This document shows, one piece after another, positions 53,601 to 60,716 of a stretch of 64,000 bases of DNA (position 1 is the first letter of the stretch; each line of letters opens with the position of its first letter). Below the pieces are notes generated by a model. It was not told where the DNA came from. It ran no database searches and saw nothing but the letters and a program-made list of their open reading frames with translations. The DNA is from Ostrinia nubilalis (taxonomy: Eukaryota; Arthropoda; Insecta; Lepidoptera; Crambidae). The stretch is taken from the NCBI RefSeq assembly GCF_963855985.1, contig NC_087099.1, positions 15,964,001 through 16,028,000 of the forward strand, in the 5' to 3' direction. Made by a program: the position numbers and the translations under genes.

Positions 53601-55606
53601 TTCAAAATGTTACCTGGTTGAGAGCGGAGTCATCACCTTTTTTAGCCACTATTAGCCAGAATTTACATGAAACGTATAGCGCGTCATCCAGCAAACTGGT
53701 CTTGTGGCGATATCAAATGTAGACCATAAAAACAAAATTCCGCTGTTTTGAGTCCTCTCTTGTCCATTATTGTTTCAACCAGAACTTATCAATAGAACCC
53801 AATTAGGCAACAATCAGTCATATTGTTACTTCTATCATCATCATATATTTTTGTCTTCACTGCAGGAGCTCGACTCTTTAGGTACTTGTCCAAGCAAATG
53901 GATGATTTAGCTCACACTCTCAACGCTGACCAAACGCATTGGGCTTATTCCCAAAGGCTTAAACCCTGTTCTTCTTTTTACACCGGGTCCATGAAATTTT
54001 AAGATACTCGTATACTAGGAGTATGATGCAGTATAGGTTATAAAACCGGCATCGTGGCCTTCCTCACCGTGGGCTACGGCATATGCTGAGTGGGGGTCCC
54101 ATTGCAATGGGCATCGTTGTGCGACAGGGTGGCACTGCACAGTTTACTTTCTCTTCCATTGTATGTTTTATGTGTTATATGTGTCTTTTTTGGGTTTTTT
54201 GTCTTTTGTGATGTCCATTAAATAAATCTTTGGACAATTTAAATAAATAAATAGCAATAAATGTTTCTTTCTTTCTATAATGCTGCAGAGGCATGGTGGC
54301 GTGCGTGGGCATGATGGTGGCGCGACTGAGCGCGTTCGCGGGCACCAATGTGGTGAGCCGCGCCATGACAGACCACTGCTCTAGCGCACTGTACGGCGCA
54401 GCGGGACTGCTCGTCAGTAAGTATACCAAGCACAAACTTAACTAAACAAAGAAATAAATAAATATACCTTACTGTTTACTCAAAACTAAAAGCGTGTCCG
54501 CGCAGCAAAGAGGCGAAGATGCTAGCTGCAATTCCTCGCTGGATAGCAATACTAAGCCTTTGTGCAAGGAAAGAGCCAGCATTCAAATTTTCCAAAATTT
54601 TCCAAAATGGTCCAAAACAGTAATTTCGCATTCAGTCCCCAGGGTTCGAAGGTCTCGACAATTAAAGGCGCAAATATGTACTTAATCATTAACAATTGCT
54701 TCATAATTGCGCCGTTTGGTTAATTCAGCCGACTCCGCTGCAGTCCCAGCTTTAACAATTGATTCCCTAAGGTGGGAAGGGGCGAAAGTATCGACACATG
54801 TAGCGTCCCAAACTAAAGCCCGTACCCGTTCCTGGGTTATACCTAAATCTAAAAATCAGTAAAAATTACAAGTATCCAACTCATTTTTTTTTTTCATATG
54901 ACATTGAGCTTTCGGTGGGGTAAAACGTGCATTTAATGAAACGGAAGTCGTGACATTATCTTTAATGAAGTGCAGTTGCGATTAAAAATCGTTTGAAGAT
55001 AATTAATTTATGACTTTGTTAATTTTTTACACGTGTTGTGAAGTGTGAAATTAGTATTTTAAAATGTAATTTTAATAATTATCTTTAACATACATATCAA
55101 CTGCTGCTATACTGCTACTAAGTTAGCTATAAATGTTTTGCTCTACACATGATAAGTTTATGAAAATTAAGCAGTTGGCGTAAATTAGTAGTACCTACCT
55201 AAATGTTACTGTTTACAAGAAATATTGATAAGATCGAAAAGTCTTACCTACCTAAATGTTATTGCTTGAAAATAACTAACTATTTAATTTTATTTATTGA
55301 TCTATTAAGGTCATCATGACCCACATCCTGTCTGCTGGTAGACATTTGGTATTTTGATTAGTACTGTTACATCAATGTATGACGCAAAATAATACCTATT
55401 GCAAGTCTTTTTATTTTTAAAAGAATATTAGCAATTTATAAAAACATAATCATTCGGCTATCCTCGTTTATGCCACGGTGTTTTTTACTTGATGTAGATT
55501 GTAGACGTCTGATTTATTTTATTGCTATGTTAATTACAGAATGTTTGTTTAAGGTGGCGCGTTAGCGGCGGCGATCCTTCCCACCGGGGACTTACACACG
55601 AACTGA
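32116..55606 (+). CDS. Transporter gene 2: SV2-like MFS membrane transporter (11 exons)
   Basis: The CDS joins 32116-32236, 34906-35067, 35777-35939, 38128-38249, 40191-40423, 41027-41178, 51004-51133, 51544-51669, 52365-52531, 54289-54416 and 55554-55606, giving 518 aa. All introns are GT-AG and all phases join. The start is fixed by an in-frame TAG nine bases upstream. The protein has a 40-aa cytosolic N-terminus, the MFS loop motif GYLSDTRGRK near residue 104, the sugar-porter motif AESPKFL near 234, a cytoplasmic central loop, a luminal loop with a sequon (NATS, exon 7) and about 12 hydrophobic helices. It is the tandem paralogue of gene 1 but has diverged strongly. The substrate is unknown. 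Exons 4, 5 and 9 have extra partial copies in the adjacent introns, so automatic gene models are likely to be wrong here. Confidence 0.9.
32925..32990 (-). mobile_element. RTE-like 3' end, short inverted copy
   Basis: GTTCGTTTCAGCCAAATGAC and GTCCACTGCTGGACAAAGGC are the inverse of the family's terminal 3' UTR. Only about 65 bases remain. Confidence 0.55.
33604..33691 (-). other. Possible antisense exon A in gene 2 intron 1
   Basis: On the reverse strand the segment lies between an acceptor CCAGCAG and a donor TTTAG|GTAAGTG. One frame is open throughout (LEWTGAGVFGPVVLGPDVAD...AFGF). It is GC-rich compared with the intron and resembles the segment at 34079. No family is recognised. Confidence 0.3.
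34079..34185 (-). other. Possible antisense exon B in gene 2 intron 1
   Basis: The reverse strand reads FCASVVLCFVTWCAVMESAY then LPDKAFGFTQ, with a consensus donor CAG|GTGAGTG. It shares its end (GCCTT(T/C)GGATTTA) and other blocks with exon A. The hydrophobic start could be a signal peptide. It could also be a duplicated noncoding fragment. Confidence 0.3.
34906..35067 (+). CDS. Gene 2 exon 2: first transmembrane helix
   Basis: Between TCATCCAG and GCA G|GTGGGT. It encodes HGWYNKGLLLACFMVITAMG, then FGLGIIVTAATCDLGM and a polar loop. Length and phase equal those of gene 1 exon 2. Confidence 0.93.
35474..35634. repeat. MITE with 16-bp perfect terminal inverted repeats
   Basis: CGCCCGTATTCACAAA at 35474 is matched by TTTGTGAATACGGGCG ending at 35634. 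It lies in gene 2 intron 2 and is not coding. Confidence 0.7.
35777..35939 (+). CDS. Gene 2 exon 3: MFS signature loop
   Basis: After GCATTCCAG it reads IIVMSYPWGYLSDTRGRKLV, then a helix and NWQTLAALRFIGSAL. The donor CT|GTGAGT leaves phase 2. Confidence 0.93.
36191..37144 (-). mobile_element. Internally deleted pogo/Tigger-like DNA transposon
   Basis: The ends TAGGGGAGATGGGCCCAAAG and, inverted, TAGGGGAGGTGAGCCCAAAG begin with the TA expected for a Tc1/mariner-pogo target. Subterminal copies of GCGGGTA-type motifs repeat at both sides. Reverse-strand coding at 36365-36676 resembles the CENP-B/HTH part of Tigger transposases. The catalytic DDE domain is gone. Confidence 0.6.
36365..36676 (-). 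pseudogene. Fragment of a pogo/Tigger-like transposase (CENPB-type DNA-binding part)
   Basis: A 103-codon frame. FFGLTKSDF followed later by LKRDIELTLRKPKPTS is the pattern seen in CENP-B/Tigger proteins (FFGLTxxD ... FLKRHPELSLRKPExTS). The middle is diverged or deleted, and the sequence then runs into the subterminal repeat, which gives a spurious C-terminus (PQRPYPLWAPPAG). No catalytic region remains. Confidence 0.5.
38128..38249 (+). CDS. Gene 2 exon 4: source exon of a tandem array
   Basis: The acceptor TTTGTCACCAG is followed by SSAAESATYALLGECCTARV and RAKYMLLMTSALMLTPTIYY. The donor is A|GTACGTAA. The 3' two-thirds of the exon plus its donor are repeated three more times downstream to 38680. 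Confidence 0.9.
38171..38680 (+). repeat. Four-copy tandem array of exon 4 3' end plus 5' splice site
   Basis: TGCTGCACGGCGCGGGTGCG starts at 38171 (inside exon 4), 38297, 38435 and 38575, with spacings of 126, 138 and 140. Each copy contains the rest of exon 4, the donor A|GTACGT and an intron start GTGGTAGCCATCATC. Copies 3 and 4 extend further into the exon (GCGCTACATGGCGAG for GCGCTGCTAGGCGAA). No copy has a convincing acceptor, and read-through from exon 4 hits TAA at once. Confidence 0.9.
38868..38930 (+). pseudogene. Exon 5 fragment (copy 1)
   Basis: CTGGGCGCGCTGTGCTTGCC, TTCTACGCCGAGAGC and CCCCAAGTTC match the middle of exon 5 only. An extra GAGAGC is inserted. It directly follows TCTATTCTAG, so it looks like an acceptor but lacks the first half of the exon. 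Confidence 0.65.
39153..39360 (+). pseudogene. Exon 5 copy 2, frameshifted
   Basis: It keeps the acceptor TTCTCTCCAG and reads LGYLITNFSTPLWLIVYHLW, with a two-codon deletion (KL), then loses frame after GLGALCLH where the YAESPKFL codons should be. The frame ends at TAA near 39343. It is followed by an inserted RTE-like fragment (39360-39540). Confidence 0.7.
39360..39545. mobile_element. RTE-like fragment inserted in the exon 5 repeat
   Basis: ATCATCATCATCATTTCAGC and ATAGGACGTCCACTGCTGAA are the inverted 3' end of the ATG-tailed family at 27412-27525. A + oriented piece (GTCCACCCACAAGGTGGACC, GCAGGGAAGCGCTGGACGC) follows. Copies 3 and 4 of the exon 5 unit lack it. Confidence 0.6.
39768..39982 (+). 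pseudogene. Exon 5 copy 3: in-frame but altered, with its own stop
   Basis: After TTCTCTCCAG it reads LGYLITKLNFSTPLWLIVYR, then a 15-base in-frame deletion gives PLGLIFYKESPKF, and the frame ends in TAA at 39980-39982. The acceptor, phase and first 40 codons are intact. If spliced from exon 4 it would yield a protein cut after the sixth helix. It could be a decayed copy or an alternative last exon. Confidence 0.6.
40191..40423 (+). CDS. Gene 2 exon 5: AESPKFL motif
   Basis: The acceptor TTCTCTCCAG is followed by LGYLITKLNFSTPLWLIVYR, a helix, then LHFYAESPKFLANVGRTSEA and REMYTKNGGVGEYP, with donor CCT|GTAAGT. It is the last of four exon 5-like copies and the only one with an intact frame, the YAESPKFL motif and a proper donor in phase 0. 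It is therefore the one used for full-length protein. Confidence 0.9.
40470..40530 (+). mobile_element. RTE-like 3' end, short copy
   Basis: GGAGGCCTTTGTCCAGCAGT and GGCTGAAACGAACGAAGGAA form the terminal 60 bases of the AACG-tailed family. It begins about 50 bases after the exon 5 donor. Confidence 0.6.
41027..41178 (+). CDS. Gene 2 exon 6
   Basis: After TTGTTATAG it reads VKEIYLEDGNKEEVGVFSLK, LWTQIAPLFQPPLLWRTLLL and YYLTFVIYIA. It is the central loop followed by helix 7. The donor is GC|GTAAGT. Confidence 0.9.
41180..42474 (+). other. Gene 2 intron 6, first part
   Basis: It contains a Helitron-like end (41270-41430: GGGCTGAAAAGCATGCAGG to GGGCGGCCGCTAG) and a second decayed trace at 41945-41985. 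The rest is AT-rich DNA with no supported gene. Confidence 0.45.
42475..43196. mobile_element. Non-autonomous DNA element with about 19-bp inverted ends
   Basis: TGTTACTGTAAAAGCTCGAA at the left and its complement at the right bound 722 bp. The subterminal motif TAGGATTTAC / GTAAATCCTA recurs several times in both orientations. No ORF of note. Confidence 0.65.
43428..43545. repeat. Interspersed repeat fragment (GGGTTCCGTAC type)
   Basis: TTTTAGGGTTCCGTACATC and TTTTTGTCTGTCTGTC are the usual blocks of a dispersed lepidopteran repeat. Fragments of it lie near 8064 and 59460. Confidence 0.4.
43664..43790. repeat. MITE family B, left half
   Basis: GTACCTCTATTACGAAAAAC and the following AAACAGCGCCCCCTATAG repeat the left half of the element at 48292. 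The right half is missing. Confidence 0.6.
43835..44090 (+). mobile_element. RTE-like 3' end with (GAT)n tail
   Basis: GTCGTAAGAGGCGACTTAGG, AGCGCTCTCTGAAAAACATC, TTATGGCAAAACCCTCCAC and CATAGTCCAGCAGTGGACTG end in GATGATGATGAG. Partial copies lie at 23060-23220 (inverted) and 24895-25050. Confidence 0.6.
44265..44684 (+). mobile_element. Retroposed poly(A) sequence with 10-bp target duplication
   Basis: AAATTTTACG occurs at 44265-44274 and again at 44675-44684. Between them a body of about 370 bases ends with AATAAA (44617), then about 30 bases later a pure A run of about 27. That is the signature of LINE-mediated retroposition of a polyadenylated RNA. The body is not coding. Its first bases (GATTCCGTGGAG, 44278) are the exact complement of CTCCACGGAATC (44527), and CAATAGAAC/GTTCTATTG form a further hairpin, so the source RNA was probably structured. 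Confidence 0.75.
45034..45107 (+). CDS. First exon of a THAP-domain protein (gene or fragment)
   Basis: ATG TCT TGC GTG GTG opens 24 codons, MSCVVKLCKNRSDRTNKNQG then ITFH, with a donor AG|GTAAAC. C-x3-C spacing near the N-terminus followed by N and by FH is the start of a THAP zinc finger (C2CH), a DNA-binding domain of domesticated P-type transposases. The next exon should supply FP and the remaining C and H ligands. I could not find a convincing one before 48 kb, so this may be a gene fragment or a gene with distant exons. It lies within gene 2 intron 6, on the same strand. Confidence 0.5.
45384..45572. repeat. Inverted-repeat element
   Basis: GCGAAATTCAAATTTTCTTA and TTTGCAAGTCAGTGTCAGG pair with CCTGACACTGACTTGCAAA and TAAGAAAATTTGAAAATTTCGC across about 80 unpaired bases. 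It is a probable MITE. Confidence 0.6.
45890..46060. repeat. Interspersed repeat fragment shared with 17198-17265
   Basis: GATGCAGTCTAGGATGGTAC and ACCACAATCGCACATG match GATGCAGTCTGGGATGTC and ACCGCAATCGCACCTG at about 17210-17260, next to an AT-rich TTTATT start. Confidence 0.45.
46061..47973. other. Gene 2 intron 6, middle part
   Basis: AT-rich. Two acceptor-like sites (46155 and 46513, both TTACAG|GT) open short frames, but these do not continue a THAP domain. An AATAAA lies near 46671. I find no supported gene. Confidence 0.35.
47976..48194. repeat. MITE with about 30-bp inverted ends
   Basis: GGCCCAGTTTTTTGATTCAT and its near-complement ATGAATCAAAAAACTGGGCC-like right end (with ACG for ATG) bound about 219 bp. 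The inside holds repeated GTTAA/TTAAC blocks. Confidence 0.7.
48678..48866 (+). CDS. Left-arm ORF of the second foldback, unknown function
   Basis: 62 codons, MRPSDMTTMNQKKLIQFAIG and so on, with a hydrophobic-aromatic centre (KFFYILYSFYGICSRR). The inverted arm encodes the same protein with two substitutions. No family is recognised and there is no host-gene signal. Confidence 0.25.
   Translation: MRPSDMTTMNQKKLIQFAIGETIKFFYILYSFYGICSRRSVKLEILLLSYMFLSGENRLNQH
49499..49687 (-). CDS. Right-arm ORF of the second foldback, unknown function
   Basis: Mirror copy of the ORF at 48678-48866, with I to V and L to S changes. It is probably element sequence that stays open because the arms are young or homogenised. 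Confidence 0.25.
   Translation of the reverse strand: MRPSDMTTMNQKKLIQFAIGETVKFFYILYSFYGICSRRSVKSEILLLSYMFLSGENRLNQH
49883..51003 (+). other. Gene 2 intron 6, last part
   Basis: AT-rich intronic DNA with no supported gene. A trace of the GGCCAAGTG-type repeat lies at 50090-50135 (inverted). A short patch, CATGCATGCACGCATGCGAG (50796 on), is simple sequence. Confidence 0.4.
51004..51133 (+). CDS. Gene 2 exon 7: luminal loop
   Basis: After a 9.8-kb intron, the acceptor TTGCCACAG is followed by NNSFAIILPTIFNVFFTSYA and FCDLFAAGNSANATSE. FCDL matches VCEV in gene 1 exon 7. NATS is a potential glycosylation sequon. The donor is GAG|GTAAAC. Confidence 0.88.
51544..51669 (+). CDS. Gene 2 exon 8
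   Basis: After AAAATTTCAG it reads DAEISKECVNTINDNTIWAG, then the helix CAHGFSFFVLNALISQ and CAGKRK. The donor is AAG|GTAATC. GKRK corresponds to GKKP in gene 1; this intron sits a few codons away from the gene 1 position and in a different phase. Confidence 0.88.
52016..52219. repeat. Palindromic MITE with about 80-bp arms
   Basis: CTGGTCCGTGAGCACGTAG at the left and its complement at the right pair on through ATTTTGTCCAATGACCCC and ATCCTTATTGCTCGCGCG. The centre is GC-rich. It lies in gene 2 intron 8, between exons 8 and 9. Confidence 0.8.
52365..52531 (+). CDS. Gene 2 exon 9
   Basis: The acceptor TTTTTTTGCATAG is followed by VLSIVIMLVAACAAVGIDNT, GEALSGLVLFYVFLTTAMVF and VSSYFVDLYPTSYR. 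The donor AG|GTTTGA is weak. Partial copies of the 3' half follow at 52600-52712 and 52785-52812. Confidence 0.9.
52590..52815 (+). repeat. Two further partial copies of exon 9
   Basis: Copy 2 (about 52590-52712) covers GGCGAGGCGCTGTCGG to the exon end TCGTACAG and a donor GTTTGT, plus about 60 bases of intron. Copy 3 (about 52765-52812) repeats the intron part and GGCGAGGCGCTGTCGG, then is cut by a family A MITE. Within copy 2, changes from the exon are synonymous or V to I/M. A 2-base deletion just upstream (AATAGG for AACACTGG) puts the 5' part out of frame. Confidence 0.8.
52816..52942. repeat. MITE family A (copy at the exon 9 repeat)
   Basis: It begins TAAGGCTGAGTTGCACCACC and ends GGTGCAACTCGGTCTTAG, with the family core. 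It truncates the third exon 9 copy. Confidence 0.75.
52943..54038 (+). other. Gene 2 intron 9, first part
   Basis: AT-rich DNA with no supported exon, RNA or bounded element. Confidence 0.4.
54039..54276 (+). mobile_element. Non-LTR retroelement 3' end abutting exon 10
   Basis: GTGGCCTTCCTCACCGTGGG, GGCATATGCTGAGTGGGG and GTGGCACTGCACAGTTTAC repeat the element of 6520-6838. A SINE tail (TCTTTGGACAATTTAAATAA) is inserted near its end. The final TTTCTTTCTTTC run lies 12 bases before the exon 10 acceptor. Confidence 0.6.
54289..54416 (+). CDS. Gene 2 exon 10
   Basis: The acceptor AATGCTGCAG is followed by GMVACVGMMVARLSAFAGTN and DHCSSALYGAAGLLV. It has 128 bases and phases 2 to 1, as in gene 1 exon 10. 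The upstream pyrimidine tract is the TTTC tail of a retroelement copy. Confidence 0.9.
54417..55553 (+). other. Gene 2 intron 10
   Basis: AT-rich. I see no repeat with ends and no coding stretch beyond a chance ORF at 54494. Confidence 0.4.
55554..55606 (+). CDS. Gene 2 last exon with stop codon
   Basis: After GTTTGTTTAAG it reads GALAAAILPTGDLHTN and TGA at 55604-55606. LAAAILPTGD matches LLCIILPKST of gene 1. A candidate AATAAA lies near 55783. Confidence 0.85.
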
Positions 55607-56947
55607 TCAACAACTACCTGAATTATTTATATTTTACTAACGTTAATTAAACTTTAATACATAAGTCGCTATAGATTAAATGAGTTTCATTCATTTTCTC
55701 CAAAACCAAGTTAAAAGACATTGAGAGGTTATCAATTACATAATATGTCCTTTGCTAATGACATGTCCTTATTCAAGATTGAATAAACAGATTACAACAC
55801 CCCGACTAGGCCATTTTGAATGTATAAAAGAGAATTATCTTAACCCAAGCGTGATCTTTCGCTTATTATTAATTAGAAACAATTTAGAATTAATTAGTAA
55901 CTAATTCATCAATTGAAACAGCAACACAGGGGCAATTAAACGATAAAAAGATAACAATAACAATGCAATGTTACAATAAAGTTCAGTTTATTATATCAGG
56001 AGTAGGAAGTTTATATTCACTAATAACACTTTACTAAGTCGAGGTCTTAACTAAGAGTCAGTTTTTTGATCCCCAGCTAAAACATTTAATAAGTATGTAA
56101 AGTTTCCTGAAAAATATATGAAACTTTTATAGATTCCAATAATCATAGGTACCTAATAATGTCTAAGTTCACATCCTATTATCAAAGTAGGTGTTAATCA
56201 AAAATACTTCTAATTTTAACGTCTAGCTAAGTAATAGTATTCTTAGCTTATTGACGTCAGTTACCATACTATTGTAGATTTTTCTCAAGTTTAAAAATAC
56301 TTTTGATTATCACCACTCATTTCAGGTTTTTCTCGTTTCTTTATTGCATGTAGATTCTAAGGCAAAAACTCTACGTTCTACACTATAGGGCAGGGGTGGC
56401 CAATTTGATTAGACATAAGATCTACTGATTACTAACGAAACCCTGGGCGATCTACCACTTACATACTTCTTGAAATCTTAAATGAAACAGCATTTTTAGT
56501 ACACAATCATGTAGTATTTTTTGCCTTGCCACGATCGACTGGACTAATATGATTTTAGTTTCGGATGAGGCTGCGTTTGAAGATTCGACGCAAAGAAGCA
56601 AAGTCACATCAGATCGACTGCATGTGAGGCCTTTTGCTACAAAACAGCATTGCTTTCCTCACGCTCTACCCGCTCCATTTGACATTCATTCCTAATTTCA
56701 GTTCGCTATTTATCAATTGAACACATTTTTCACTAGGAATTATATAGTAATTTCATACTTTTCCGGTAACACATACAACATACCTGCACATTTACAAGTA
56801 ATCCATGCGGTTATTGTACCGAGGAAATTAAATTCTTTTTTGCTTGTGACCTCCTTTTAATAAAGACGTCATACTCATACATGTCCTATATGAGGGCCGC
56901 GACTGATGCTATCCCCCACTGTCACCAATACCAACTTACCAAGGCCA
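55607..56947. other. 3' flank of gene 2 and intergenic DNA
   Basis: It contains the gene 2 3' UTR (candidate AATAAA near 55783) and AT-rich DNA. No other gene is supported. Confidence 0.4.
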
Positions 56948-57087
56948 GTGGGTCTAGACAAAGTGCACTTTTTGATCGAATCGAAAATCGAATCCGTCAA
57001 AACTCCATAGTACTCCATACAAAAAAAGGCTTTTCGACCACTTTTCGACTGGTTTGCGATTAAAATGTGCACTTTGTCTAGACCCAC
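56948..57087. repeat. MITE with 21-bp perfect inverted ends
   Basis: GTGGGTCTAGACAAAGTGCA(C) and its complement bound 140 bp. The inside has CGATTC/GAATCG repeats. Confidence 0.75.
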
Positions 57088-57685
57088 AGATATTGCAATA
57101 CGAGTGCAGGGTAAACCCCCGCTACTAGCTACTGGCAGTTGACATTGAAAAGTTTTGAATGGAATGGAGAGCTAGAATCTTACGGTCATTGCCAAGTGAA
57201 TTATTTTACTTAGATATTTTTCTAATTTCTTTTAAATTCATCAAATCTGGCTGACGTACGCTTTCACGCCTAATAAACCACTGAACCGATTTTGATGAAA
57301 AGCATAGAGATAGTTTGAGACCGGGGAAAGGATTAAGATAGTTAGACAAAATTAAATATTAAGATTTATCCCGGTTTTTTAAACAGTCACGCGGGCTAAG
57401 CCGCGCCGCGGGCAAAAGCTAATTAGTTGATAATATCTGGTGAAATTGCAAGTTTAGTTCTTCCTGAAGGAATCTATTTCGATATTATTTGTATTGTTTG
57501 GAAGTTCTACTCGTAACATTTTGGTTCTATTTATTGTGGGGAGGAAGGAGGAGGCCTGAAGTTCAGGGTGGCCCTAGTTTAAGCTCCAGAATTTAGATCG
57601 CACATTCGGAGCAAAATTGCTATTTTTATTACTTTACTGTGCCCAAAAAGTGTGTCTGTTAAATAAACAATTACTTATTATAATT

Positions 57686-57875
57686 ATTTGTATCTCTCCT
57701 ATGGAAAATCGTGTGACGCCTGACGGCGGTCCTTTAGGAAGGCGTTCGTGGGGATACATATCCAACACAAAGAGGCCCCTTCGAGATAGGATAATGTTTA
57801 TTATTATAATAATAATAAACGCCTTCCAAAAGGACCGGCCTCCGCGCCGTGCTTATCCACAGGGGAGATACAAAT
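57686..57875. repeat. Palindromic MITE around an (AAT)n core
   Basis: ATTTGTATCTCTCCTATGG pairs with CCACAGGGGAGATACAAAT, and GGTCCTTTAGGAAGGCGTT with AACGCCTTCCAAAAGGACC. The centre is GTTTATTATTATAATAATAA. Confidence 0.7.
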
Positions 57876-58497
57876 AATAATAATAATATCGTTTATTATC
57901 ATCACGCGATCAAAGCTGAGCTCAGAAGCTGTAGCAGATTAATCACTGCTATCAGTAATTGCTAAACGAGATGTATTCGGTGGACATTCAGCAAGCGGTT
58001 CATTTGTCAACTCGTGCCTAAACGCGGCCGACGCCTGCTTATCAACCTTGCCACTTAGCTAGGGCAGGTCAACTTTGCCGAAGTAAATAGAGTCGTCGAA
58101 TTAAATAAAGTGCGTGTGTGTGGGGTGTGAAGCTTTTTTAATTCATTGGACACAAAGAGGGGTAAGGTTTAATAATATTTATGTAGTTTTTTATGATTTA
58201 GTATTTTTAAAAGATTTTCCTTAAAGTAAATTTTAAGGTTTAATTTGCAATTTTGTGAGAGTAGGTGATAAATAGGAGTAGATATTTAAATAATTTGATT
58301 TTTATGTAGTTCTGTTTTTATGTGTAGCTGTCAAAAGTTTTCTGAGCCGTTTGTGACTATTTAGAAGTAAAATCTATACTTATAATAATTAATCTGTAGA
58401 GAGGTCAATTCTGTACATGAAATATATTTTCAAAATAACTATCAGGGGGTGATTAGTGATCGATACTGATGGCAAAAATGCAATCAGTAAAAATTTT

Positions 58498-58885
58498 CTG
58501 TCTGTCTGTCTGTCTGTCTGTCTGTCCATCTGTATGTTCCTTATAGAAACAAAAACTACACGACGGATTTTAACGAAACTTGGTACAATTATTCTTCATA
58601 CTCCTGGGCAGGTTTTAGTATACTTAGGAATTCCCACGGGAACAGGAATTAGCGGGAAAATCCTTTTGTATGAAAAATCTAAACCGCTTAAGTTAGACGC
58701 TTGAAATTTGGCATGCAGGTACCTTAATAAACTTAAAGCTTAGTTACAACAGGATATTGTAAAATTCCCACGGGAACGGGAGTTAGCGGGAAAAAACATT
58801 TGTATGAAAAAATCTATACCGCGTAAGATAGATGAAGGGGGTAAAACGGGATCCACGCGTACGAAGTCGCGGGCGGCCGCTAGTC
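58498..58885 (+). mobile_element. Helitron-like non-autonomous element
   Basis: It starts near a (CTGT)n run and ends GGGATCCACGCGTACGAAGT-CGCGGGCGGCCG-CTAG. Ends of the form hairpin plus CTRR recur at 1625-1655, 41390-41427, 57380-57415, 59065-59095 and 62935-62972, with CTAG or CTAA as the last four bases, as in Helitrons. The internal text CACGACGGATTTTAACGAAA is also typical of this dispersed moth repeat. Class assignment rests on the 3' end only. Confidence 0.5.
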
Positions 58886-59064
58886 TATACTAATATTATA
58901 AAGAGGAAAACTTTGTTTGTTTGTTTGTTTGGTTGTGAAAAAAAAACAACTGGACCGTTTTTAAAAATTCTTTCACCATTCGAAAGCTACATTATCCACA
59001 AATAACATGGGCAAAATTTTATTTTGGAAAAAAATAGGGTTCTGTAAAATATGTAGATAACGTA

Positions 59065-59097
59065 GTCCACGCGCGCGAAGCCGCGGGCGGAAAGCTA
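59065..59097 (+). repeat. Helitron-like 3' end
   Basis: CCACGCGCGCGAAGCCGCGG followed by GCGGAAAGCTAAT: the conserved hairpin and CTAA terminus. Confidence 0.45.
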
Positions 59098-59588
59098 ATA
59101 TTCAATAAATTAATTTAAAATTAACTTTTTATTAAATAAAAAGTACTAAAAAAGTACTAATTAATTTAATTTTAAATTAAAAAAAGCTCTATAAACAACA
59201 TGTTCGTGACGATTATTAAAAATTAATAAAAATAAGTTAAAATGTCGAACATGTATTCCAAAACGCATATTTTTGGAAGATGTCATTGATCTTAATAATA
59301 AGTATTAGTTAAAAATATGGGGAGGCCCCCTTAAATATTTACCTTATTCTATTTTATTTGTTGTTATAACGGCAACAGAAACACAATATTATCATCTATG
59401 AAAATTTCAACTATCTAACTATCACGGTTCATGAGATACAACATGTCTTTTAGTAATAGAGTCCCGTTTTTACCCATTTTACCGAACCCTAAAATGCGAT
59501 GTTAATATTTTTTACATGCAGATGTTTTTTTAAATTGTTTATGGCGAATTATTTTGTATGGAAAAAGAATGAAAAATACCTAATTACC

Positions 59589-59825
59589 TAGTCCAGTCAA
59601 ATTAGGGAATCGCAATGTGAGAAAATAACCTGGATTTCCGTATACCCTCTATTTTGATGTTCTGAAAGTTGTCGTGTAAGTATGTTTTAAATCTCTTACG
59701 GGCATTGCCAAGTGAATGGCTTTACTTTAGTCAATGTTTATTTGTATTTTATTTTAAACGAAAATTCAGCATAAAACCTGACATTCCGAGGTTGACTCCT
59801 TTTTAATGATAATTTGAATGGACTA
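59589..59825. repeat. Small element with TAGTCCAGT-type ends
   Basis: TAGTCCAGTCAAATTA at the left pairs with TAATTTGAATGGACTA at the right (15 of 16). These ends match the termini of the two large foldbacks, so this may be a short relative. Its flanks show no clear 3-bp duplication. Confidence 0.5.
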
Positions 59826-60648
59826 TAAATGCCATTTTGATTGTTATAAATGAATTTATTAATACCTAAAGTACTTTTGGAACACGTTATAATATATTTT
59901 ATTTTGGATACATTAATTTATTTGTAACATTAATAATTTTAACTTAAGTGCATGTACTACCCGTTCGCGCTAACTTTGCCGGTCCGTGGAATGCGCGTCC
60001 CCTCCCCCAACTGCAATTAAACGCAATTAGTTAGTGATTAAACGCAATTAATGTGTCTTATTTTACGCAAATACACTATTTTTATCAATAATAATAAATA
60101 AAAAATATTTTAAATATAGTTTGATAGAGTTATAGACGCTTCTCTTCGAGTGACTACATATCGCCAGCGGCAAACATAAAGCGAACGGATAGTATTAAAA
60201 AAAATTTAAGTTTAGAAAGCAGTACCCGCGATTGTTAGGTAACTACTTATTGAACTAACGACTTATGTTTTAAAACTTGACTTGGGAATTTGTTTTAATT
60301 TGCGAACTTCACTAAAAATATAATTATTTACACGAAAAATTTGTCGTCAAAAATCAGACAGGTAAATCGTCAATTGTCTACCAGAAGGACAATTACTCTC
60401 CTACGAGCCTTTTAATCTCCATTCTTAGATTAAATGTGTGTCATATTTTTTAAAGGACGGGGCCCTTAAACTTTCCATAGCCCTAAAATGTCGTTTATGC
60501 ATTTATCCTTGAAAAGTTTAGACCGATTCTGGTTATGCTAATACTGTTTAGGTTCTCTATATTCGGTTAAAGCCGGTATTCGGACAGGACCCGGGCGTAA
60601 TTGGGCTGAGTATATGCCCGCTTATTTGACCGCGATCTCACACGAACA
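59826..60648. other. Intergenic AT-rich DNA upstream of gene 3
   Basis: No gene, RNA or bounded repeat is supported. Confidence 0.4.
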
Positions 60649-60716
60649 CGATGTGGCCAAGTGGTTAGAGAGTAGTAATTATCAGGAGGTTCTGGGTTTG
60701 ATTCCCAGGAGATAAG
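60649..60716 (+). repeat. tRNA-like SINE head, degenerate
   Basis: GATGTGGCCAAGTGGTTAGA (A box-like) and GGTTCTGGGTTTGATTCCCA (B box-like) are correctly spaced, but the acceptor stem does not pair. It is more likely a SINE head than a working tRNA gene. Confidence 0.45.

Noticed and set aside
60649..60716. tRNA gene
   Set aside because: Box spacing is right but the acceptor stem is unpaired; treated as a SINE head.
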